Part shown: positions 1-8,783 of the stretch, piece by piece
How positions within the stretch are numbered: the stretch's first letter is position 1
Layout: every line of letters begins with the position of its first letter
NCBI RefSeq assembly: GCF_035599575.1
Contig: NZ_CP141179.1
Span: 1,860,001 to 1,924,000, forward strand
Origin: Roseovarius sp. Pro17
GTDB taxonomy: Bacteria > Pseudomonadota > Alphaproteobacteria > Rhodobacterales > Rhodobacteraceae
DNA length: 64,000 nucleotides
Direction: 5' to 3'
Translations under genes and position numbers: made by a program
Notes under the pieces: generated by a model
Seen by the model: the letters and a program-made list of their open reading frames with translations, nothing else
What the model was told of the DNA's origin: nothing
Databases searched by the model: none

Positions 1-1191
1 GCGGCGTGAATAGATGATCAGGCCGTTATCATAGGCGATATCGACCAACCGGGAATGGGCGTTCAGGCCCTTTGGCAGCGGCTCTTTCGTGGCGCGATCC
101 GCCATCAGTTCGAACGCGGTCAGCAGGCCCTTACCGCGCACATCGCCGATCAGCGGATAGCGCTGCATCAGGCCGTTTAGGCGCGTCGCCAATGCGTCGC
201 CCATGCTGGCGGCATTCGCGATCATGTCCTGACGTGCAATCTCGTCCAGAACCGCGCTGCCAGCCGCGCAGGCCAGCGGATTACCTGCATAGGTGAATCC
301 GTGGATGAAACCGCCCCCGTCCATCACCGCATCGACCATGTCATCCCTCGCGATCATCGCGCCAAGGGGGGCATAACCCGCACCAAATCCCTTGCTAAGG
401 CAGATGAGGTCAGGCGCAGTATCCCAATGCTCGGCGCCGAAAAACGCGCCGGTGCGACCGCCCCCGGTCATCACCTCGTCATGGATCAGCAGCACGCCGT
501 ATTCAGTGCAAATCTCGCGAATACGCTGCATATAGCCCGCAGGCGGCACCAGCGCGCCGGTGGACGCGCCGCCGACAGGCTCGACGATAAAGGCCATGAC
601 GGTTTCCGGCCCCTCGTCGAGGATCTTCTGCTCCAGCATGTTCGCATAGTGCAGGCCCGTCGCCGGATCATCCGCGTCCAGCCCATCCAGATACGCACGA
701 GGCGCGGGGATTTTCGGCATCCGCTGCATCATCGGGTCAAACGGCGCGGTCATGGTGGACATGCCGGTGATCGCCAGCGCGCCGAGAGTGCAACCATGAT
801 AGCTAGGAAAGCGGGAAATCACCTTAAATCGTTGCGCCTGCCTTTGGGTCAGCACATATTGCCGGGCCAGCTTCAGGCAGCTTTCCACCGCCTCGGACCC
901 GCCGGAGACAAAGAACACCTTGTTCAAATGCTCAGGCGTCAGCGCTACGATCTTCTGCGCCAGCTCCTCCGACGCATCGGTCTGGAAATGCAGGCGATAG
1001 CCAAAGGTGGATTTCTCCATCTGCGCGCGCATGGCTTCCAGCACGGCGGGATTCGAGTGGCCTATATTGGACACCATCGCACCAGACGAGCCGTCGATGT
1101 AACGCTTGCCCGACACGTCATACATATAGATGCCATCCGCCCGGTCCAGAACGGGACGGGGCGATTTGGTCTGATAAAACAGGTTCGACAT
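1..1191 (-). CDS. Class III (PLP-dependent) aminotransferase, 3' end cut by window edge
   Basis: The reading frame is open from an ATG at 1191 down to base 1 with no stop, so the C-terminus lies outside the window (397 codons seen). The protein has the class III layout: an N-terminal PRPVLDRADGIYMYDVSGKRY stretch, a glycine-rich SGGSEAVE phosphate-binding segment, IHDEVMTGGGRTG with the Asp that contacts the pyridine nitrogen, and LSKGFGAGYAPLGA carrying the PLP lysine. Members transfer amino groups from omega-amines or amino acids to 2-oxoacids. It starts 12 bases after the ATPase stop, so it looks like the last visible gene of the importer operon, and its substrate is probably what that transporter brings in. 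The exact specificity cannot be told from sequence. Confidence 0.9.
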   Translation of the reverse strand, partial: MSNLFYQTKSPRPVLDRADGIYMYDVSGKRYIDGSSGAMVSNIGHSNPAVLEAMRAQMEKSTFGYRLHFQTDASEELAQKIVALTPEHLNKVFFVSGGSEAVESCLKLARQYVLTQRQAQRFKVISRFPSYHGCTLGALAITGMSTMTAPFDPMMQRMPKIPAPRAYLDGLDADDPATGLHYANMLEQKILDEGPETVMAFIVEPVGGASTGALVPPAGYMQRIREICTEYGVLLIHDEVMTGGGRTGAFFGAEHWDTAPDLICLSKGFGAGYAPLGAMIARDDMVDAVMDGGGFIHGFTYAGNPLACAAGSAVLDEIARQDMIANAASMGDALATRLNGLMQRYPLIGDVRGKGLLTAFELMADRATKEPLPKGLNAHSRLVDIAYDNGLIIYSRR

Positions 1192-1203
1192 TTTAGCGCC
1201 TAT

Positions 1204-1965
1204 CTAACGGCTGAGATGTTTGCGCAGGAAGTTTTTGGTGCGCTCTTCCTTGGGGTTTTGGAATATCACCTCGGGCGGGCCTTCCTCGACCACCACGCCC
1301 TGATCCATAAAGAGGACGCGATCGCAGACGCTGGCTGCAAAATCCATCTCGTGCGTGACGATGATCATCGTCATGTGCTCCTCGGCGAGCTGCTTCATCA
1401 CCAGGTTGACCTCTTCGACCAGTTCGGGATCCAGGGCTGATGTCGCCTCGTCAAACAGCATCACCTTGGGCTTCATCGCCAGCGCGCGCGCGATAGCGAC
1501 GCGCTGCTTTTGGCCGCCTGACAGGCGCGAGGGGAAAACATCGATCTTTTCCGACAAACCTACCTTGGCCAGTTGCTCTTCGGCCAGCTTGTTCGCGTCG
1601 GCAGTGGACATACCCTTTAGCATCTTGGGCGCCAGCGTGATGTTGTCGCGCACGTTCAGATGAGGGAACAGGTTAAAGTGCTGGAACACCATGCCGATGT
1701 CCTGGCGCACCTGGTTCACGTGCTTTTCATACTGCCGGTGCGACAGCTTCTTGTTGATCTGCACACCCTCCAGCCAGACCTCGCCCGAGCTTAGCGGGTC
1801 CAACTCGTTGATTGCGCGTAACAGCGTGGATTTGCCCGAGCCCGAGGGGCCGATGATCGCGACGATCTGGCCGCGCTCGACGGTCAGACTGATGTCTTTG
1901 AGCACTTCCAGCGCGCCAAAGCTTTTGGCGGCGTGGCGAATGTCGATAAAGGGGGTATCGGTCAT
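1204..1965 (-). CDS. Amino-acid ABC transporter ATP-binding protein (HisP/GlnQ type)
   Basis: This 253-residue protein is the cytoplasmic ATPase of a polar amino-acid importer. Walker A (GPSGSGKST), Q-loop ([11 protein letters not shown]), signature (LSGGQKQR), Walker B ([13 protein letters not shown]) and the switch His (VTHEMDF) are all intact and correctly spaced. I chose the ATG at 1965, preceded by a good AAGGAGAG ribosome site. The longer frame to 2046 would run into the permease gene upstream. It lies 13 bases after that permease and 12 bases before the aminotransferase, in a co-directional operon with two permeases and a binding protein. The family usually moves histidine, glutamine, cystine or opine-like ligands; the ligand here is unknown. 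Confidence 0.95.
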   Translation of the reverse strand: MTDTPFIDIRHAAKSFGALEVLKDISLTVERGQIVAIIGPSGSGKSTLLRAINELDPLSSGEVWLEGVQINKKLSHRQYEKHVNQVRQDIGMVFQHFNLFPHLNVRDNITLAPKMLKGMSTADANKLAEEQLAKVGLSEKIDVFPSRLSGGQKQRVAIARALAMKPKVMLFDEATSALDPELVEEVNLVMKQLAEEHMTMIIVTHEMDFAASVCDRVLFMDQGVVVEEGPPEVIFQNPKEERTKNFLRKHLSR

Positions 1966-1978
1966 GAATTGGCTCTCC

Positions 1979-2635
1979 TTAGCGCGAAGCCGCGATGCGG
2001 CGCTCGAGGCGGCGCAATCCGGCCTCAAGGCACAGGTTGACGACATAATAACAGGCGGCGGCGGCGATGTAGAATTCGAACGGGCGGTAGGTGCGGCTGA
2101 TCGCCTGCTGCGCGGCCAGCGTCAGCTCGGCCACGCCGATGACCGAGACCAGCGCGGAATCCTTGAGCAGCGCGATCATGTTGTTACCCATGGGTGGGAT
2201 CACCGCATGGACGGCCTGCGGGATCACGATGCGGCGCAGTGTTTGAACCCGCGACAGGCCGAGCGTGCGCGCGCCCTCGTACTGCCCCTTGTCGACGGCA
2301 AGGATCGACGCCTGGATCAGCTCGGAATTATAGACTGCAAAGTGCAGGCCAAGGCCGATGACACCGGCGACAAAAGCAGGCAGGTCGATGCCAATCTGGA
2401 TCAGGCCAAAGTAGATCAGGAACAGCTGCAACAGCAGTGGCGTGCCCATAAAGAGCCACGCGAACAGGCGGAACGGCAGGCGGATCACCCAATGGCCGTA
2501 TAACGCGATGACCGCGAAAACGATGCCGCCGAAAAAGCTGAGTAATCCCGCGCCGATCGTGATGGCGATGGTCCAGCCCATGCCCAGCAGAAGTACGCCG
2601 AAATATTCGGGGACGACGGTGAAATCAAGACCCAT
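1979..2635 (-). CDS. Amino-acid ABC transporter permease (HisM/HisQ type)
   Basis: A 218-residue inner-membrane protein with about five hydrophobic helices. The cytoplasmic EAA loop is visible as [23 protein letters not shown] (positions about 125-150), which docks on the ATPase. Length and layout fit the HEQRo family of polar amino-acid permeases. It ends 13 bases before the ATPase gene and starts 39 bases after the second permease, so the two permeases probably form the heterodimeric channel of one importer. Confidence 0.93.
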   Translation of the reverse strand: MGLDFTVVPEYFGVLLLGMGWTIAITIGAGLLSFFGGIVFAVIALYGHWVIRLPFRLFAWLFMGTPLLLQLFLIYFGLIQIGIDLPAFVAGVIGLGLHFAVYNSELIQASILAVDKGQYEGARTLGLSRVQTLRRIVIPQAVHAVIPPMGNNMIALLKDSALVSVIGVAELTLAAQQAISRTYRPFEFYIAAAACYYVVNLCLEAGLRRLERRIAASR

Positions 2636-2674
2636 GGCGGCCTCCTGTCAGTGCGGTGTTGGGGATGCGGCGGC

Positions 2675-3322
2675 TCATGTGATCTGCGCCCTACGGTCCA
2701 GCCATTTGATGCCGTGACCGGCTACGTAGATAATGATCATGTAAAGAATGCCCGCGATCAGGAACATCTCGAACGGCTTGTACGTCGACCCGATAAAGCG
2801 TTGCGCGGTATAGGTCAGTTCGATCACCGAAATCGGCGCGACGAGGGCGGTGCCCTTGATCAGCGCGTTGATGTTGACGCCCAACGGCCGGATCATCAGG
2901 CGGGCGGCCTGCGGCAGGATCACCTTACGCATGGTCTGCCAGCGGCTCATCCCCAATGTGCGCGACGCCTCGCTCTGCCCCTTGTCGACGGATACTATGG
3001 CGCCGCGGATCGTTTCGGTCATGTAGGCGCCAATATTGACGCCCAGCGCGATAACACCGGCAGAAAAGCTATCCAGTTGGATGCCGATCTGAGGGCCACC
3101 GAAATAAAGAAGGAAGATCTGGATCAGCGCGGGCGTGCCACGAAAGAGGCTGACATAGGCGGCGGCGATCCAGCGGATTGGCGCCAGCCGCGACAGGCGT
3201 GCCGCCGCACCCAGCGCCCCACAGGCAAGGCCCAGAAGGCAGGTCAGCACCGATAGCTGAACGGTGACATACGCCGCCTCGATAAAGAACGGATAGACGC
3301 GCAGGATCAGGTCGATATCCAA
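2675..3322 (-). CDS. Amino-acid ABC transporter permease, TTG start
   Basis: Second membrane subunit of the importer, 215 residues, with the EAA motif SEASRTLGMSRWQTMRKVILPQAA and several hydrophobic helices. The frame is open further upstream (to 3514), but that extension lies over the creatininase gene and has no membrane-protein character. A TTG at 3322, seven bases after an AGGAG site, gives LDIDLILRVYPFF as the natural N-terminus; no ATG fits. The rare start codon may tune subunit levels. It follows the creatininase gene by 35 bases. Confidence 0.9.
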   Translation of the reverse strand: MDIDLILRVYPFFIEAAYVTVQLSVLTCLLGLACGALGAAARLSRLAPIRWIAAAYVSLFRGTPALIQIFLLYFGGPQIGIQLDSFSAGVIALGVNIGAYMTETIRGAIVSVDKGQSEASRTLGMSRWQTMRKVILPQAARLMIRPLGVNINALIKGTALVAPISVIELTYTAQRFIGSTYKPFEMFLIAGILYMIIIYVAGHGIKWLDRRAQIT

Positions 3323-3357
3323 GGGCAGTCTCCTGGGTTCGGGGCGCGGCCGCGCCG

Positions 3358-4149
3358 TCAGTGGTGGTCCTTGCGCTCCAACAGCGGCAAGGCGCGAATT
3401 TCTCGGACAAGCGCGGTAGTCTCCCCAATGGCCGCACTCAGGAATTTCTCGCCGTTCTCGGGCGTGGCGACGGTAGGATCGCCCATGGTCCCGTCGGGCG
3501 ACACTTCGGACCACCAGCGCATCAGCATCGCGCCACCACCCCGGCCCGCCAGATCGAGGTTAAAGAATTTCGATTGAGGATCGTGCAGGTTCTGCGTCGC
3601 GGATTTCTCCAGATGGACCCGCTCGGGATGCAGGTGCATATACATCGCCGCCTCGAATTCGCCTGCGTGGGCGATGCCACCCAACTCAGACTTGCGGATT
3701 TCATTGATCCTGTCCGACATGAGGTTCCAGTATGAGGCCGAGACGCAGATGATGCCGGTGTCGATCACCGTCTTGCGTGCTGCGAGGTCCAGAACCGGAT
3801 GGTTCGAGCCGTGCGAGTTCAGCAAGAGGATGCGGCGAAACCCGTGATGCGCCAGCGATTTGGTCACGTCGGTGACAAAGGCGATCAGCGTTTCGGGCTG
3901 AATCCAGATGACGCCCGGAAAGTCCTTGTGATGCTCGTTAAAGCCATATGGGATCGGCGGCATCACCAGCACTTCGTCGGGCGCAGCTGCAGCAACCCCC
4001 TCGGCCACCGCCATTCCCAGCACCGTGTCGGTGTCCAGCGGCATGTGCGGGCCGTGGTCCTCGGTCGCGGAAACGGACAGGATTACGACGCGATCCTTAT
4101 CGGCATCGCGCACGTCCTCCCATGTCAGATGTCCGTATGTCGTGCTCAC
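3358..4149 (-). CDS. Creatininase-family amidohydrolase
   Basis: A 263-residue protein of the creatininase/MftE family, metal-dependent enzymes that open cyclic or linear amides (creatinine, N-formyl or peptide-like substrates). Family hallmarks seen are SVSATEDHGPHMPLDTDT near residue 26, with the metal-binding Glu, His and Asp; the NSHGSN segment near residue 110 with another ligand His; and the HAGEFEAAMY segment near 160 with the catalytic/metal Glu. It sits inside the importer operon, between the binding-protein gene and the permease genes. That suggests the imported compound or its breakdown product is an amide or lactam. True creatininase activity is not implied, since the family is broad. 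Confidence 0.88.
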   Translation of the reverse strand: MSTTYGHLTWEDVRDADKDRVVILSVSATEDHGPHMPLDTDTVLGMAVAEGVAAAAPDEVLVMPPIPYGFNEHHKDFPGVIWIQPETLIAFVTDVTKSLAHHGFRRILLLNSHGSNHPVLDLAARKTVIDTGIICVSASYWNLMSDRINEIRKSELGGIAHAGEFEAAMYMHLHPERVHLEKSATQNLHDPQSKFFNLDLAGRGGGAMLMRWWSEVSPDGTMGDPTVATPENGEKFLSAAIGETTALVREIRALPLLERKDHH

Positions 4150-4172
4150 GCGTGCCGCCTCGATGGGTGGAT

Positions 4173-4201
4173 CAGGCCCGCCACTCTAGGCGGCGGGCCT
4201 G
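4173..4201. terminator. Stem-loop between binding-protein gene and downstream operon genes
   Basis: Perfect 10-bp GC-rich arms (4173-4182 and 4192-4201) flank a 9-base loop, just downstream of the binding-protein stop on the minus strand. There is no following U-run. The position is typical of an mRNA-stabilising or attenuating hairpin that keeps the periplasmic binding protein more abundant than the membrane subunits. Confidence 0.6.
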
Positions 4202-4218
4202 CTTGATCTTTGAGCGAA

Positions 4219-5004
4219 TTAGCGGATGTCGCCGCCGACCCACTCATTCGCGATCTCGAGGTAAGTGCCGTCTTCCATCATGTCGTCCAGCGCCTTTTGC
4301 ATGGCGGCGGCGAGGTCAGGATTGCCCTCGCGGATGGCGATGCCTGCGGGCACCGGCACGGCGTTCGGGTCCTTGATCTCGGCCAGATCATACTGACCGC
4401 TCTTCATGGCGAGGATAACGGGGATCGAATCATTGATGATGGCGTCGACACGACCATTGGTCAGTTCCAACAGCAGCTCGGGCAGACCTTTGTAGGTCTT
4501 GACGTTATAGCCCTGCTCGCGCGCCCATTCTTCGTGTGTTTCGCCCAGTGTGGCGCCGACCACGGCGTCGTCCAGCTGCTCGACCGTCGTGATAGGCGAG
4601 CCTGCGACGGTAAAGATCGCGCGGCTGGTCGTGTAGTAGGGGCCGACGAAATCAATGATCTTGTCACGCTCTTCGGTGATCGACATGGAGCCGACGACAG
4701 CGTCATATTTATTGGCCAGCAGGCCGCCGATGATGCCGTCCCACGCGGTGGTGACGATCTCGGTCTCAAGGCCCATACGCTTGGCAATCTCGGTGCCGAT
4801 GGCCGGATCGAACCCGACAACCTCGTTGGATTCGTTCACGAAATTGAAGGGCGGATACTGGCCCGTCATCGCGATCTTGAGCACGCCACGCTCCTTGATG
4901 CCTTCCAGTTCGTCCGCAGCGGCGGGGCCTGCGATCATCGCAGCGGCCGCGAGGGCGGTGGTCGCCAGGAATGTGCGGCGGATCATGCTTGTCGTTTTGG
5001 TCAT
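4219..5004 (-). CDS. Amino-acid ABC transporter substrate-binding protein
   Basis: A 261-residue periplasmic solute-binding protein (bacterial family 3). An N-terminal signal (basic MIRR, then an Ala-rich core ending GPAAA before DELEG) precedes the typical opening GVLKIAMTGQYPPFNF. The GFDPAIGTEIAKRMGLE and VVGSMSITEERDKIIDFVGPYY segments are hallmarks of this fold. It is the first gene of the minus-strand importer operon and is separated from the next gene by a strong stem-loop. Its promoter region is shared with a divergent LysR gene, which likely controls it. Confidence 0.94.
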   Translation of the reverse strand: MTKTTSMIRRTFLATTALAAAAMIAGPAAADELEGIKERGVLKIAMTGQYPPFNFVNESNEVVGFDPAIGTEIAKRMGLETEIVTTAWDGIIGGLLANKYDAVVGSMSITEERDKIIDFVGPYYTTSRAIFTVAGSPITTVEQLDDAVVGATLGETHEEWAREQGYNVKTYKGLPELLLELTNGRVDAIINDSIPVILAMKSGQYDLAEIKDPNAVPVPAGIAIREGNPDLAAAMQKALDDMMEDGTYLEIANEWVGGDIR

Positions 5005-5037
5005 GTTTTGGTTTCTCCCTTTGTTTTTTGTCGCATC

Positions 5038-5088
5038 AGACTACCGGGGCGGGTGCGGCGCACTACGCCACATCCGCCCCGGCGGTCT
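5038..5088. promoter_or_regulatory. Long imperfect hairpin in the leader of the binding-protein gene
   Basis: Arms 5038-5060 and 5066-5088 pair over 23 positions around a 5-base loop with four mismatches, all of the transition type that allow G-U pairs in RNA. It lies about 35 bases upstream of the binding-protein start, in the gap between two divergent genes. It could be a leader RNA structure or a DNA operator. Confidence 0.5.
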
Positions 5089-5103
5089 GGTCTGCTGAAA
5101 TGT

Positions 5104-5129
5104 TTGCACAAGGGCCAATCATCGTGCAA
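5104..5129. promoter_or_regulatory. Candidate LysR-type operator between divergent genes
   Basis: The inverted repeat TTGCAC-N14-GTGCAA lies 36 bases before the LysR start and upstream of the divergent importer operon. Interrupted dyads of this size in a lysR/target gap are the usual binding sites of LysR regulators. No binding data are available. Confidence 0.5.
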
Positions 5130-5164
5130 CTAAATAAAAGAAATACGATGGATTACTCAAATCT

Positions 5165-6121
5165 ATGACACGCCCTTACGAGCAGCGCTTTGCCTGGAAC
5201 CTCGACTGGAACCTTCTTCGCACCTTCATGGTGCTGGTCGACGAAGGCGGCATCACGCCTGCGGCGACCTTTCTGGGGCTGAAACAGCCGACCATATCCT
5301 CGGCGCTCAAGCGGCTTGAGGCGCAGGTGGGCCGCCGGCTGATCAACCGCTCGTCCACACATTTCAGCGTGACACCGCTGGGCGAGGTTCTATACCGCGA
5401 GGCCTGCACGATATTCGGCACGGTCATGCAGCTGCCCACCCTGCTGGACGGGGCCGAGGACAAGGTGACCGGCCATGTCGCCATCGCGCTGGCCAGCCAC
5501 GTCATTAGCCCGCATCTGGACGCTGTTTTGGAGCGGTTCAATATCCAACACCCCGATGTCACCTACAGCCTGTCCATCGCCGAAAGCGAGGACGTGATCG
5601 GGCGGGTTGCACATAACCGCGTGTCCTTTGGCATCTGCCTCGTGTCGCACCCGGCGCCCAAGCTGGAATATCGTGTGCTCTATCGCGAGTATTTTGGCCA
5701 TTACTGCGGACCGGGCCATCGCCTGTTCGGAAAATCGGGGCTGAAGCTTCGCGATTTGCGCGGCGAGCAGGCCGTGTCGTTCCAGACAGATACCGCCGCC
5801 GGCCCGCTGTTCGAACTGGCCCGCCTGCGCAGGCAAGCCGAAATGCGCCCTGACCTCAAGGGCGTGTCGTCCAGCCTGTCTGAGGTGCGGCGCATGATCA
5901 TGACCAATGTCGGCATCGGCGCGCTGCCTGTCCACATTGCCGCGCGCGATGTTGCGGCCGGGCGTCTGTGGCAATTGCCGCCCGAAACCGGCCTGCCCGC
6001 CATCGACATCCACATGGTGTCGAACCCGGCACGCACATTAAATCGCGCCGAAGCGGTTTTGACCGATATGCTGATCCGTGAGATCACCGAGGTGCCGCTG
6101 AGCGAGCGGTCCTATTCATAG
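5165..6121 (+). CDS. LysR-family transcriptional regulator
   Basis: A 318-residue regulator. The N-terminal winged helix-turn-helix covers about residues 10-75 (WNLLRTFMVLVDEGGITPAATFLG, then KQPTISSALKRLEAQVGRRLI), followed by a linker helix and a ligand-binding domain from about residue 95. It is transcribed away from the binding-protein gene, with a dyad (5104-5129) in the shared gap, so the likely role is autoregulation plus inducer-dependent control of the importer/creatininase/aminotransferase operon. The effector is unknown. Confidence 0.92.
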   Translation: MTRPYEQRFAWNLDWNLLRTFMVLVDEGGITPAATFLGLKQPTISSALKRLEAQVGRRLINRSSTHFSVTPLGEVLYREACTIFGTVMQLPTLLDGAEDKVTGHVAIALASHVISPHLDAVLERFNIQHPDVTYSLSIAESEDVIGRVAHNRVSFGICLVSHPAPKLEYRVLYREYFGHYCGPGHRLFGKSGLKLRDLRGEQAVSFQTDTAAGPLFELARLRRQAEMRPDLKGVSSSLSEVRRMIMTNVGIGALPVHIAARDVAAGRLWQLPPETGLPAIDIHMVSNPARTLNRAEAVLTDMLIREITEVPLSERSYS

Positions 6122-6225
6122 CGCGCCAGGGTGCTGTCGGATCATGCGAGGCGTTGACACTGCCCAGCCCCGGTCTACTACTCGATAGGCTATGATGCGC
6201 ACACGTTGATCCGGGGAATATCGAA

Positions 6226-6957
6226 ATGAGCACGAAAACGCTGCTGCTGACCGGCGCCAGCCGGGGCATAGGCCACGCGACGGTCAAGGCGTTTCAGGCC
6301 GCAGGTTGGCGGGTGCTGACCGTGTCGCGCACCGCCTTTGACACGCGCTGCCCATGGCACGCGGGTGCGACCGATCATTTTCAGGGCGATCTGGCCGACG
6401 CAGCGGCCCGCGCCGATCTGGTCGCCCGCGTGCGCGAGACACTGGGCGACGAAGGACTGGGTGCCATCGTCAACAATGCTGGCATCTCACCCAAGGGTGA
6501 GGGCGGCGCGCGGTTGGGCATTGCCGGAACGGACGACGAAACTTGGCACCACGTCATGAGCGTCAACCTGATCGGCCCCGCCGCCCTTATGCGCGATCTG
6601 CTGCCCGAGCTGGAGGTGGCCAAGGGCTGCGTCGTCAATGTCGGCTCGATCGTCGGCTCGCGCGTGCATCCCTTTGCGGGGGCGGCATATGCCTGTTCAA
6701 AGGCCGCGCTAGCAGCGCTGACCCGCGAGGCGGCGAGCGAGTTCGGACCTAGAGGCATCCGCACCAACATGGTGACACCGGGCGAAATCGAGACTGAGAT
6801 CCTGTCGCCCGGCACCGAAGAGATCACCCGCACCATCCCCCTGCGCCGCCTTGGCCAGTCCGAAGAGGTCGCGCGCGTCGTGCTGTTCCTGTGTTCGGAG
6901 CAGGCATCCTACGTCAACGGCGCGTCCATCGACGTCAACGGCGGCCAGCACGTTTAA
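6226..6957 (+). CDS. Short-chain dehydrogenase/reductase (SDR)
   Basis: A 243-residue classical SDR. It has the nucleotide-binding TGASRGIG motif at residues 8-15, NNAGIS in the middle, a VNVGSIVGS strand with the catalytic Ser, and YACSK with the catalytic Tyr and Lys. The C-terminal VNGASIDVNGG is also typical. It would interconvert an alcohol and a ketone with NAD(P)(H). A GGGGAA ribosome site precedes the ATG. It follows the LysR gene by about 100 bases on the same strand and ends only 15 bases from the convergent B12 gene. The substrate is unknown. Confidence 0.92.
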   Translation: MSTKTLLLTGASRGIGHATVKAFQAAGWRVLTVSRTAFDTRCPWHAGATDHFQGDLADAAARADLVARVRETLGDEGLGAIVNNAGISPKGEGGARLGIAGTDDETWHHVMSVNLIGPAALMRDLLPELEVAKGCVVNVGSIVGSRVHPFAGAAYACSKAALAALTREAASEFGPRGIRTNMVTPGEIETEILSPGTEEITRTIPLRRLGQSEEVARVVLFLCSEQASYVNGASIDVNGGQHV

Positions 6958-6972
6958 CAGCGGCCAGCACGT

Positions 6973-8703
6973 CTAACGGCGCAGCGCCGCCAACATGTCG
7001 TCGAGGTTTGCGCAGGGATATGCGCCCGCCTCGCGGATTTGCGCACTCACATCGACCGGCAGGCTAGAGTTCGAATCCTGCGGAATCTCGTTCAGCTTAC
7101 CGCCCATCAACACCGGCATTTCCACGCCGCGCGCCGCCAACTCGGCGATGACGGCGCGCGCATAGCCCAGCCCAATGCCGTTATACGTGCTGACGGCGAT
7201 GGCATCTGCCCCGGTTTCCAGCGCCCGAGCGACCATCACCTCGGCGTCGATTGCGACACCGGCCTCTAGCACTTCGACGCCCAGCCCCTCCAGCGCGCGG
7301 CGCACCAGATAGGCGCCATGCTCATGCACATCCGTCGTACCCAGCGCCACGCGTCGATGCGCGAGGGCCGCGCCCGCCTGCCGGCGCACCCATGCGCCTG
7401 CCATCTCATCCAGTTCCTCGGCCCAGTCGGCGGCGACCAGCGGCGCGCGGCGCGTGCCCTCCATCGGCCCGGCGCCCCACAGCGCCTCCATCCGCCGCGC
7501 ACCCAGCCGCCGGATCGCCAGCATCAGCGCTGCGGGGTCGCCAGTATCGACGCCCCGCTCAGCCAGACCGCGCAAGGCGGCCTCGGCAAAGGCGCGGCCG
7601 CCCGCAATCAGGCGATCTGCCATTTGGGCAATCAACGCGTTATCGCGCACAGCGGCATGTCCCGGCGCGTGATCGGCAAGCCGCGCGGCAAAGAGCTGGG
7701 CATCGAGGATTTCATCGACATCGGGGATGCGGACATTTTCGGTCACCGGCACCGGATTGACGGCATGGCCCGAATGATGTTCATGCAATGCCGCAAGATC
7801 GGACAACAAGTAATTGGCGAGGCTGGCATAATTAGCATACGGCCCGCCCTGATACGCCACCGTATTACCAAAGATCATCGTGCCGGGCGTGTCCGTCTCG
7901 CGCGCAAGCGCCGCCTGAAACGCCGCCCGCGTCAACGGAGCCGAGAAGTGATGGCCAAAGCAGAACGAAGCCGATGCGCCAATCAGATCCTCAACGATAT
8001 GCTTTTCAATCAGCATCATGCCAAAGGCCGACGTCATGTCCAGGAAAAGCCCCGCAAACCCGTCGTCCAGATTCGAATGCACCAGTATCTCGGCCTCTTG
8101 TGCCGCAATCAGGCCCAGCGCGCGCAACGTCGCGTCGGTGGTCGCCACGTCGTCGTCCCAGTATGGCAAGCGAAAGCTGAAATACTGCCCCAGATTGCCG
8201 ATGGCCGTCGCCCCTGCCGCGATGGCGGCGCGGGTGTTCTCCAGCGCGCCGGGAAGGCCCAGCATGAAGTCACCGAAATGCGCCGCGGCAGGGCTGGCCT
8301 GCGTGATACGCGCGAAATCCTCAGGGCCGTTTAGCACGATCCCGGTGCCGCGCGTCGCCCCCTTGCGCCGATCCTGAGGATAGCCCATCGTCCAGTCCAG
8401 CGTGACGCCAAAGCGGTCGATGCGCACGCCCTCGTCCGCTGCGCGCCCATGCAGTTCGCCCATCGCGCTTACCGTCCGGTCAATGCTGCGAAACCCAATA
8501 TGCGCGTGTTGCATCATGCGCCCTTCGGCCATGGCGCGGCGCTTGTAGTCGGCCTCTGACGCGACCCCTTCGCTGTCCAGAAACAGTGACCGTCCCAGTT
8601 GCCAGTCCCGGGCCATGCCCCGCCCCTCGGCCAGCAATTCGCGCCCCGGTGCAAGCGCGGGATCAGTCAGGATCGGATCGCCGGTGTTCCACAGCTCGTT
8701 CAT
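6973..8703 (-). CDS. Fused glutamate-mutase-like cobalamin-dependent protein
   Basis: The 576-residue protein has an N-terminal barrel region (about 1-430) resembling the E (catalytic) subunit of methylaspartate mutase. A C-terminal B12-binding domain starts near residue 449 with the DxHxxG motif (DVHEHG, about 458-463, His as lower cobalt ligand), an STYNGIG segment at the usual SxL position and a GG segment (MGGKLN). Classical glutamate mutase keeps these as two proteins, so this is an E-S fusion that may carry out a carbon-skeleton rearrangement. I chose the ATG at 8703; the frame extends to a TTG at 8745 without a better ribosome site. A ProC-family gene is divergent 80 bases away. The substrate is inferred only by family. 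Confidence 0.8.
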   Translation of the reverse strand: MNELWNTGDPILTDPALAPGRELLAEGRGMARDWQLGRSLFLDSEGVASEADYKRRAMAEGRMMQHAHIGFRSIDRTVSAMGELHGRAADEGVRIDRFGVTLDWTMGYPQDRRKGATRGTGIVLNGPEDFARITQASPAAAHFGDFMLGLPGALENTRAAIAAGATAIGNLGQYFSFRLPYWDDDVATTDATLRALGLIAAQEAEILVHSNLDDGFAGLFLDMTSAFGMMLIEKHIVEDLIGASASFCFGHHFSAPLTRAAFQAALARETDTPGTMIFGNTVAYQGGPYANYASLANYLLSDLAALHEHHSGHAVNPVPVTENVRIPDVDEILDAQLFAARLADHAPGHAAVRDNALIAQMADRLIAGGRAFAEAALRGLAERGVDTGDPAALMLAIRRLGARRMEALWGAGPMEGTRRAPLVAADWAEELDEMAGAWVRRQAGAALAHRRVALGTTDVHEHGAYLVRRALEGLGVEVLEAGVAIDAEVMVARALETGADAIAVSTYNGIGLGYARAVIAELAARGVEMPVLMGGKLNEIPQDSNSSLPVDVSAQIREAGAYPCANLDDMLAALRR

Positions 8704-8783
8704 CGCGTCACCGCCAGCCTCTTGCCACCATGTCCATCTGTGCAACTATGGCGCAGAACGGCACGCATCGCGAAAGGAATTGC

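Noticed and set aside
6150-6200. A TTGACA and TATGAT pair upstream of the SDR gene
   Set aside because: The spacing is about 30 bases, far beyond the 16-18 needed for a sigma-70 promoter.
7069-7081. A tRNA T-loop-like string (GTTCGAATCCTGC)
   Set aside because: It lies inside the B12-protein gene in a conserved coding segment, and no acceptor or anticodon arms surround it.
8586-8783. A 66-residue extension of the ProC-family gene
   Set aside because: It overlaps the divergent B12 gene, while the ATG at 8784 follows a good ribosome site and starts the Rossmann motif.
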